Below are positions 56,225 through 64,000 of a stretch of DNA of 64,000 bases, piece by piece (positions within the stretch are counted from its first letter, which is position 1; each line of letters opens with the position of its first letter). Source of the stretch: Bryum argenteum (Eukaryota > Streptophyta > Bryopsida > Bryales > Bryaceae); the NCBI GenBank assembly GCA_037043015.1, contig CM073327.1, positions 16,288,727 to 16,352,726 on the forward strand, written 5' to 3'. The position numbers and the translations under genes were made by a program. The notes under the pieces were generated by a model that was not told where the DNA came from, did no database searches, and saw only the letters and a list, made by a program, of their open reading frames with translations.

Positions 56225-57566
56225 AATGTCATGAAGTCTACCGACAAGCGGATCATAAACTTGCTGATTGATGTTTGGAAGCGAGCAGAAGTGAAGAGTT
56301 CTCATTGTATTATACTCGGGCATACATGTTCGGTGAAAGGTAAGTGGGGATTTTATGTAGCCTTTTTCACACTGAAGCATTGTGCGGTACAAGCTTCAGA
56401 GGCTCTGTAAAGATTCTCGTGTGCAGAAGCTCCCACTTTTGCGGGTATTGCACCTCCATTTTTGTAAGACAAAGTGGAATTTACATTTGTATATCTGCGT
56501 CTTCAGTCTGTACTGTATCTGTACTTATATACCTTTGAGTGAGTGAGGTATCTCTTTCTTAGTGGAAAACTGTGGATGCAGTGACAGCATTATATGTGGC
56601 ACTTAGATACTTTGATGCTTTCGATTCAGCAGTTTCTTTCTGAAGTTGAGCACATCAATCTGATGGAGTCTTCGGGTGTAGCACTTTTGAGGAATGTGCA
56701 GAAATTCCTTGGAATGCGTATTCCCTCACTCTCCATTCAAAGTAGAGGTACTGTGGATGTTCTAAACAGGGTATTGCTATTGCAACTTGCCACCCACCTT
56801 TTTTGTGTGGTTTGTGATGTGCTTAATTCACGAAGTGTCCACAACTTTTTGGTTCGAGTAGAGAGTGGGACTTCGATACATCTACCAATTTTGAAACATT
56901 CATCATTCATGCTTAACCCCTACAACATTAGTTCAGCAAGTAACAAATGTCAATTTGAAAATCCAAACGATGCAATATTGCTGATCAATGAAAACATGCA
57001 CAGCTGCGTCTTCAGATTTCGTTTCTTTTAGTTTTAAATGATTGCACCATCGAAAAGAATGGCACCAGAACGGCCAAACCTTCAAACTTCCAACAGTGCA
57101 AGAAGAGAAACGGTCATGAATAGACTTTAGCCCAGGCAAACACATGAGAACGGTGATACATAAGCAGGTTTACATTCCTACAACAACTGCTACAATGCAT
57201 GTTGTGCATATCATACAACCAACTGAAATGTAGGATCGAAGGCCACTCTTGAAATAGCCTGGGAGAAGTTAAGATGTGTATGAGCCGACACAGGAACGTG
57301 AAGGTGGAAGAAAGAGAAGGTAAAGAATGATACTAATTACAGAGCAACACACACACAACGTGTGTATAATGAAATGCTATTGAAGGTGTCTGTAGATCTC
57401 TAGAAGAGGTATGTCTACTAGTTACTAGAAGCGGTACACTATCGTAATTAGTATGCACCACAAACTTGTCAGTAAAGCACACCAGATGAAGCACAGAGGA
57501 CCATTCCAGGAGCGGCTTCATTCCAGGGGAGGTGATACCCTACATAAGTTAACTTGATGCAAATCC
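56225..57566. other. 3' flank of BRCC36 and spacer
   Basis: The first few hundred bases are likely 3' UTR. Frames at 56594-57031 lack family support. A single taacccctac phrase near 56912 recalls TTAA-element ends but has no partner. No other feature. Confidence 0.4.
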
Positions 57567-57581
57567 AAATTCACCTGACCG

Positions 57582-58288
57582 TCACCGAGACATGGTGTAA
57601 ACACAGTTATCTAGCTTCACTTTTACCCCTTGAGGACAAGGTTAGGTGGGAGCTCACGGCTCCCCTTAATTCGTATAGCCCTCGGTTCCGGGACTCTCAC
57701 CTATAGTCTTATACATGCCGTCCCCTCCTTAGCTGCTAGAATCTAGGATTCTTGCTGTAGTAGGAAGGTAGAGTAATATCCTTGCGAAAACAAAAAATAG
57801 AGATAAAGAGAAAAAAAAAAGAAAAAGAGAGAGAGACTTTGTCGTGTCTGGTGCGGATGTGGTCTGCCCCGGCCGCTCCTCGTCACTAAGGGCGGGACAG
57901 TGGAGGGGTTGCGCCTCCATTGCCCGCCCACACTAGCTGCCCGGCTGAAATTCGTATAAATGTGATTTTTGGATTTTTGGAGGCCCTACAATATTTATTT
58001 TCAGATTTTGAGTTCAGAATTGGGATCTGCGACCCCAATTTACCCTTGGAGGAGTCCCATGGCAGCATTGGTGTCATCAACAACAAAAATTTAGGGGCAA
58101 ATTTACTCCCAAATGATTTTATGCGGGCAGCTAGTGTGGGCGGGCAGTGGAGAGTGGAGGCGCAACCCCTCCACTGTCCCGCCCTTAGTGTCGAGGCCGG
58201 CCGCTCCCGGCTGGGGGTCACCCGTTGTACCTTCTTTTTTTTTCTGCAATTGATACCCTTCAATTTGTCTTCAAAAAAAATAAAAATA
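57582..58288 (+). mobile_element. SINE-like retroposon with A-rich tail and 15-bp target duplication
   Basis: The direct repeat AAATTCACCTGACCG lies on both sides (57567-57581 and 58289-58303), and the segment ends in an A-rich tail (tcaaaaaaaataaaaat) just before the second copy. This arrangement is left by LINE-dependent retroposition. A phrase ggttccgggactctc near 57683 faintly resembles a tRNA-type B box. About 400 bp remain when the nested MITE at 57885-58189 is removed. No coding capacity. A/G-rich microsatellite at about 57800-57836. Confidence 0.65.
57885..58189. mobile_element. GC-rich MITE nested in the retroposon
   Basis: Inverted ends of about 60 bp: ACTAAGGGCGGGACAG at the left and its complement at the right, flanked by GTC on both sides (57882-57884 and 58190-58192). 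305 bp. With the preceding C the tip reads CACTAAGGG, so a CACTA-derived origin with a 3-bp duplication is possible. The arms are much GC-richer than the AT-rich centre. Confidence 0.78.
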
Positions 58289-58303
58289 AAATTCACCTGA
58301 CCG

Positions 58304-59113
58304 GCTACAGCTCTGGAAAATCGAACGTAAGCGCGTGCAAGACTCCAGACTTGGTCTCTCGCAAATTACGCATTCTAATGTTTTTAGTTACGTCATGTGC
58401 ATTTATTTGTCAGCGTGGTCTATGGTGCACTGTAACGCGCGCTGAGGGTAGTGTAGTCATGTCATGTCTACCATATACCCCGACTATCCTGCAAGTGGTG
58501 GTGCCACTCACGGCGAAACTGCTGGTTTACAAAGTCCAAGCTCTCTAATATCTGGAACCACTGTAGCTCTTGCCGTGTTCTGATCCTTTCAATGACTATG
58601 CTGCAGTTTCCAAGTTTAGCAGCAAGGTGCTTGGCAGTGCGTCGTAGATGAGTAGATTTCTTACTTTTTAATTATTGCCTGGCGGTAGAAGTGGACAAGA
58701 GACTTTGCAGACATGTCCAGCAAGTTTTGTGAGGTGGGCCCCTGATTTCATGGAATCCTAGATGCTCTCGCAAGGGTAAGCCGCGTTCTCCCTTTCTCGC
58801 AACAGTGCGGAGCGCAGACCTTGAATGCCGTCCACTGGGTGAGATCGAGGTGCAGGTCATTGAGAGTTAGCAAGCAGTAGTCTGTTGTGTTGCGAGAGTG
58901 AAGCTCAGGGGTTGAGGCCGCCGAGGCCATCTTGCTGCTGGGTCCGTGCATCGTTTCTCTGTGTGTTGTGCGCATTCTCGAAGAGCGAGGAGTGTGGATT
59001 GTTGGGTGATCAGAGTGTTTCTTTAACACTGCGCATCGTAGCAGTGTGGATTCGGGGTGCTCGACATTCACGGACTACGTTGGCATTTCTACTGATCAAC
59101 AAGTGGTGGAGAC
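58304..59113 (+). promoter_or_regulatory. Upstream region and leader of the 447-residue membrane-protein gene
   Basis: Mixed composition without repeats. From about 58730 it is GC-richer and leader-like up to gagacATGg at 59114. Small frames on both strands are unsupported. Confidence 0.35.
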
Positions 59114-60457
59114 ATGGCCAGGGGAGGGGAGTTCCAGAGGAGGGCCTGGGGTGGAGTGTGGAGCAAGGTTATGGTGGCGATGGTGCTGGGGTTGTTGGTG
59201 AAGGCCGTGTCTGGAGCTCCGGCAGCGATGGAACCCAGTAGTATGAATGGTGAGGTGGAATGTACCCGGCCTTGGGTGGACGTTGTATGGGGATTCCTAT
59301 TTATCTTTCTTGCTCTTTCTGTATCATTCTGGAGCGCTTCCTTGTATGTAACTAAAAGGGATGATAAATTGGGGAAGATAATTATTTTACTTTGGGCGAT
59401 TTTTATGCCAATCACACAACTTTGGTTTATTCTAAGAGATTCCATTTACTTTCTAATGGTTGTACAACATTGCCATAAGATGACATATGGAAAGATGACT
59501 TTTGGACAATCATGTTCATTGTTGAACCCTTGCTCAAAATCTCCTATTCGAATTCTTGCGGGTTGCAAAATTATCATTTATCTTCAAAAAGAATTGCGGT
59601 CAAATGATGGTATTGATCTAAGAAAGACATCATGGATTTGGGAAGACATTGAAGTGCAAGATGAATCAGAAGGGATGGTGATAGGGGAGGATGAGGGGAG
59701 GGAGACAAAGAGCACAGAGTATGTGAGGATGCAATTATCGGTGGATGGAACAGTAGCATTGATGTGGGGAGAGTACTTTTTACGGAAGGCGGATGATTAT
59801 AGATTTCTACCTGAGTACAATGAAGTGAAGTTCTTGCGAGGAAACTCCGGTTTTGCAGTGATAGCTATTGCAATCCAAGCTATTGGTTACATATATGCGG
59901 TTGCGTTTAGGAGTGTGTTGCATTTGAGGGTGTCACCAATCGAAGTGATTGGTTTGATATTGAACATCCTATTACTAATTGGAGCTAGCCTTTACAGCAC
60001 CTCAAACATGTGTGCAAGACCGCTAGTTATATACATGAATGAAAAGCGGGAAGAAAAGTTGAAGAGTATACTTGAATCAAGGCCAAGCTCGGACTTTGAC
60101 TTGAATTGCAGTCTACTAAAGAAGCGTGTTGCTAATTGTTTGGGAATTATTGTTATATGCGTATGCATTCCTATCCTAGTTTACTTTGTTGTAGAATTGG
60201 GAAAAGCCACGAGTGTCATAGTTGTCATGCCCCTTGTAATATTTGGAGTAGGTCTATTAGTAAGTTTGTTGAAAGTTTATTTAGAAAACAAGGCATCTCA
60301 TGGCTTATTGTTCATCATACTAGTCCTAGCTATTTTAGTGAACATGGTTGCGTATGTGTGGGCAATTGTTGTGACGCTTCATTATTGGAAGTCTCAACAT
60401 TTCCACACCCGTCCTCAGGAATTGAATTGGTCACAAGTCATTCCCTTCATAGGTTAG
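59114..60457 (+). CDS. Multi-pass membrane protein of unknown function, intronless, 447 residues
   Basis: A single frame from a well-placed ATG. Residues 16-34 (SKVMVAMVLGLLVKAVSGAP) form a likely signal peptide or first span. Further hydrophobic segments lie at about 55-75 (VVWGFLFIFLALSVSFWSAS), 87-112, 246-270 (FAVIAIAIQAIGYIYAVAF), 277-297, 345-365, 373-393 and 399-424. Between spans 3 and 4 is a hydrophilic loop of about 130 residues rich in acidic residues (EDIEVQDESE...GEDEGRETK), probably cytosolic or lumenal. The layout of paired spans around VSPIEVIGLILNI recalls uncharacterised multi-pass proteins of fungi and some plants, but I recognise no named family and no catalytic motif. The function is unknown. 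Confidence 0.72.
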   Translation: MARGGEFQRRAWGGVWSKVMVAMVLGLLVKAVSGAPAAMEPSSMNGEVECTRPWVDVVWGFLFIFLALSVSFWSASLYVTKRDDKLGKIIILLWAIFMPITQLWFILRDSIYFLMVVQHCHKMTYGKMTFGQSCSLLNPCSKSPIRILAGCKIIIYLQKELRSNDGIDLRKTSWIWEDIEVQDESEGMVIGEDEGRETKSTEYVRMQLSVDGTVALMWGEYFLRKADDYRFLPEYNEVKFLRGNSGFAVIAIAIQAIGYIYAVAFRSVLHLRVSPIEVIGLILNILLLIGASLYSTSNMCARPLVIYMNEKREEKLKSILESRPSSDFDLNCSLLKKRVANCLGIIVICVCIPILVYFVVELGKATSVIVVMPLVIFGVGLLVSLLKVYLENKASHGLLFIILVLAILVNMVAYVWAIVVTLHYWKSQHFHTRPQELNWSQVIPFIG

Positions 60458-61385
60458 GAGTGGCCAACTCTTGTTTGTAGTAGTAGAATGATCAAATTCT
60501 TCAATCATGAGTGTATCTTATGGATGCACTATGTGTTAGTTACATAGTATCAAATGTAATACTCACCAGTGAGGCAATTAGAGGAGAGGAAGGTAGCTAT
60601 GTAAGATGAAAGGAGAAATATAGTGGAAGAATCTCTTTCTTTTGATTGTAGAAGAGCTTGTGGATGTATCCAACAGTGGGGTTACTTATCAATAAAGTGT
60701 TTACTTTTGCACATGTCTTTGTGGAATACTATCAATCAGTATAACAACATCACAAGCATGTAACATCACATGGAAGTAAACGTCTCACTGCTTGGGATCA
60801 GAGATTTATTGGACATGCTGAGTAGATTAGATTGAGGATTTTTGATTGAAAGTAGCGATGTTGAAGGAGGCAGCTGTTTTCAAGTTCAGGTGAGCTCCCT
60901 TGTCAACCTTGCATCCAGTCTTCGACCTGTCCTTGATATAAGACTGGTCCAGTTCTTGTGAAATTGACCAGTTAATGTGAAATTTTGAAACATACTGACA
61001 TGAGTACTTATCTGAGCACTTGGTTCACGATGAATATCTGTATTGATTCCTGCATTGATGTTTTCAAAGAAGATGGGGGTTACATGTGATATGAAGTAAG
61101 TTCATGGTCTAGTCATTCTTGCGTACATAATCTACGAGTGGTTGCAATATAATGACATGTAAAATAATCGATCACGGAACTTATTGAATCGCTCAACCTC
61201 GTCTGACCCCAATTAAAAAGGAGCACTCAAGTAGGAAGCGAGCCTCAGCAAATCGCTCAAGACACCTGCAGCGGTGACTTCCGCACCAGCTCCGGGAACC
61301 TCCAGTTAGCAACAGTACTTGACAATAACCAGGATGATACAAAATGGAGATGAACTCAATAATCATAAATTAAATAAGGTAACCA
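60458..61385. other. Spacer between convergent genes
   Basis: Should contain the two 3' UTRs. No repeat or RNA gene is recognised. 61200-61320 is somewhat GC-richer and reads in places like coding sequence but without a consistent frame. Confidence 0.4.
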
Positions 61386-64000
61386 TTAGTCCATACTTTC
61401 TAGGACTTTGCACACTTCAACTGTCAAGCCTGCTTTGAGCAAGCTGACGATCCAAGCACGTTGTTGCTCTGAGAGCCTGTCTCGAGGACCTTTCACCTCC
61501 ACAAGTTTGGCTTCCCCTCGTATCACATACCTCTCGGCTTTTTCAGTACCTTCTGCCTCCACAGGCTCTGTGAATTCCAGGGTGTCCACCTCTTCATTAC
61601 AATCGCAGCTCCGACAATTAATGTCGGAGATGGTTCTCCTCAATGAACTCGGCTTCCTGCCACCAGAGTGTGATGTGAGAACCTCTTGAATTCCAGTGTT
61701 CGCTTGGTATTCGAACACCTAACACATTGACCGAAACCAATAATACTGAAAAAAACCTTGTTCACTCTTATGATAAGCTGTCGAATGTGAAGATGGGTGA
61801 AAACTCGATGCAGGACGAATCACTTCAGTTTCATTGACGAAAATGGTGGAGTAAAAAGGAAGGAAAGATGGTGGAATTGGAAGTAGAAAGTGAGGGGAGG
61901 AACGGGAACCACTTTAAAATTATGTAGCTTATGTCGTAAAGTGAGCAGCTGAGTTTTTAAGAGTTAGATTTGGTACAAAAAATATCAATCCTGTCAAAGT
62001 GGCACATGTATGAGACTGAGGTTGGATGCTCACCTGTAGGTTCGCCAAACGAGAAGGTCTGGCATCCCTGCTGAGTAGCCAGCATGATCTTGCGTCAGAA
62101 GTCGGCAAAGTGCAGATAATCCTGATCCTCCAACACAAGCAGCGATCGTTTGAAGAGTCTCAAGAGAGTATTTTCCCCAGTTCACACCTCGGCAGTAAGT
62201 GCCATGATGCTTGGACCAGGATTCTGCTAGCAGCACCACAGCATTACCTTGACGAATCTCTTCAAGACGTGCTTCGATCATAGCTTGCCGTGCATTGTAA
62301 AAGGACCGACTATCCAGATCTAGTGGAGATGTCTGCAGTCCATCAATCCTTGGTGCATTAATATTCTTTCCCCAAGCGGGCAGAAATCCAAAACCATTCC
62401 TCAAGCTCACGAGTGGGTTTATTTTGCACACAGTGCCGAACTTCCAGCATGAGAGCTAGTAGTTCTTTTTAGAGCGAGTAAGAACTAGTACTATTTACAG
62501 AAGCAAGAGCTTTACCTGAAACTGGTTCTGGAAGACATCGGGAACGTCGGCAAACAGAATTTCCCACATAAGGAGACCAAACAAATTCATCCACACGCCC
62601 CCTTCGGTATGCCTTCCTTGCCAACCACCCCCCTCTTCACTGGCGTAGTATTGCAGAGCTAACGCTTCCACCCCAACCTGTCGTCCATCGTATCCGTAGA
62701 ACCGACTCTTCTTTCCTATTACGCAGTTCAATGGACGACCCCGTATTTGGACCTGCAAAGAACAAGTCGTATAAGTCACTGGAGGACTAAATCTTTGCTT
62801 AACCAATCAATCCAGGCACAGGTACCTCCTCAATCTTCAAGTCCAGCGCCTCAGCATACGGTGGTTTTTTCCACCTTCGAGGCGGCTTGCTAAGTCGCAC
62901 AACACGACGCTGCAATGCTACGAGGTCTCCTCCTCTGACCAAAGGATCAGTAACACCTCTCTCTGCTACTTGAAGACTCTCTTCCTTTCGGCCTAGGTGG
63001 TCCAAATCTACTGACAGCCGTACTGTCCAGTAGCCTCTTCTTCCTGATCTTGGGCATGTACACAGAAGCTCCTTCAACATTTCAGCTGCCTCTGCATATC
63101 TACAATCAACAATAAGTTGCTCAAAACACTTGTTACGCGACAGTGTAACAGGTATGAATACGGGATTATACATTCTACGCTCTGAAAGCAGCATCATTCA
63201 ACGTTCTCTGACCAGCAGAAGCATAGATCGACTAAGTAGATTTGTGAATGTATTCTTAGTCCGCGTTGGAGTCTACTGAGGTTGAGAACTTGATGGAAGG
63301 AATATGAACCTGTGTTCTCGTTCGAGTATTGATACACACAAAGTACAAACTGTTGCGTATACTCGAGCAGCTGTAAAACGGTAAAGAAATGAGGGGCGAT
63401 CGTCACTTCGGGGCTCTTTGCTGCCCTCATTCTGATCCGAGCGTAGGAACGTCCGAGCTTTTTCAGCGAAAGCCATTACGTTGGCCATGTCGTTCACTTC
63501 AAGAGCCATGTCCATAGCTTGAGCCACTTCCAGCGCCTGAATCGAATACACAGCTTCTTGAGAATTAAATGAATGCGCTCGTCAAGAACTTCCACAGGAT
63601 AGGGACAAATATTTACTGATATGGAAAGGTAATAACTAATAAGTACCTTCTCATACTCGAGTAACCCCTCACGGGTAGGAAAAACTGGCGTCTTTCGATT
63701 GCATTTGTATTCGGGGTACTTCACTTTTCCGAGGTCCACTAGCAAGAAGGAAGAAAGATCTTGTTCTCCGTTCAGAAAAAATAGTCTCTGCAAGAAGATG
63801 ACACATGAGGATGTGAGGATCACTATGGTCTGCCATTCTACAGTCTTTCATACGAAGAAAGTACAGATACTATCGAGTATATTCAACAAATTAATATCGA
63901 AACGGCATCAACATACTTGTGCCCTCCACAGCAGAAATGAGGCATCGTCAGAGACCCGAACGCAAGGTCCAAGCAAATCCATGACCATATCCCTCACAAT
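61386..64000 (-). CDS. FAN1: FAN1 Fanconi-associated structure-specific nuclease, 3' part (5' end outside window)
   Basis: Seven minus-strand exons join in phase: from beyond 64000 to 63917, then 63787-63647, 63536-63310, 63099-62826, 62752-62516, 62332-62034 and 61656-61386. They encode the TPR-like region (WTVRLSVDLDHLGRKEES, then RGGDLVALQRRVV), the conserved block WMNLFGLLMWEILFADVPDV, SPLDLDSRSFY, and the C-terminal VRR nuclease domain with metal-binding residues in GMPDLLVW and LVEVKGPRDRLSEQQ, ending VCKVLESMD. FAN1 cuts 5' flaps and unhooks DNA interstrand crosslinks in the nucleus. The last intron acceptor (tggtggcag|gaag) was chosen because it alone keeps the phase. No damage is visible. 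Confidence 0.93.

Noticed and set aside
58672..59071. Minus-strand frames upstream of the 447-residue membrane gene
   Set aside because: No family similarity. The sequence is better explained as the leader of the plus-strand gene.
1..64000. tRNA, rRNA and other structured RNA genes
   Set aside because: No cloverleaf, rRNA or snoRNA pattern was recognised by eye; a covariance-model scan would be needed to exclude them.

Overview
The window looks like a nuclear contig of a green plant. Supporting this are an ER-type Ca2+-ATPase of the plant ECA group, a plant BRCC36-like JAMM enzyme, a SNU66/SART1 (DOT2/MDF) splicing factor, FAN1 nuclease, an exon of CMP-KDO synthetase (a plant cell-wall enzyme), a Copia retrotransposon, a CACTA/Tnp2 transposase and several MITE families. 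Introns are short (about 100-260 bp) and AT-rich, and spacers are very AT-rich. A vWA/Cache membrane protein relic and a ZNFX1-like helicase make a bryophyte or another non-seed streptophyte my best guess. This is an inference; I cannot name the species.

Layout. 1-1285: 3' end of a Copia element running off the left edge. 2.4-8.5 kb: a short TTAA-flanked MITE, an intact six-exon minus-strand gene for an unrecognised 490-residue repeat protein, a lone intact exon of CMP-KDO synthetase, and direct-repeat arrays. 9.9-15.1 kb: a Tnp2-type transposase killed by one nonsense codon and one frameshift, then a collapsed vWA/Cache receptor pseudogene. 16.3-23.4 kb: the most striking gene, a 12-exon, 1865-codon protein joining a cold-shock-like N-terminus, a ZNFX1-type SF1 helicase, NFX1 zinc fingers and two PARP-like domains. 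23.4-29.5 kb: a TE-rich spacer (two Stowaway-like MITEs, a pogo/Tc1-like MITE, two Helitron-like elements head to tail, a truncated TTAA element) and one small membrane-protein gene. 30.0-34.5 kb: SART1/SNU66. 34.5-44.5 kb: AT-rich spacer with more TTAA elements and a recurring palindromic motif. 44.5-47.7 kb: an intronless Ca2+-ATPase. 48-51 kb: a complete TTAA element and a Tc1-like element with long inverted repeats and a nested insertion. 52.9-55.0 kb: a tandem array of about 200-bp units with splice-site-like sequences, just upstream of intronless BRCC36 (55.0-56.2 kb). 57.6-58.3 kb: a retroposon with a nested MITE. 59.1-60.5 kb: an intronless multi-pass membrane protein. 61.4 kb to the right edge: the 3' seven exons of FAN1 on the minus strand.

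The host genes are not an operon or cluster. BRCC36 and FAN1 both belong to DNA-damage and ubiquitin-linked repair, SART1 to splicing, and the ZNFX1-like protein probably to RNA surveillance or antiviral RNA control. I see no shared regulation. Exon models were built by reading splice signals and checking that every exon joins in phase; they were not tested against transcripts.
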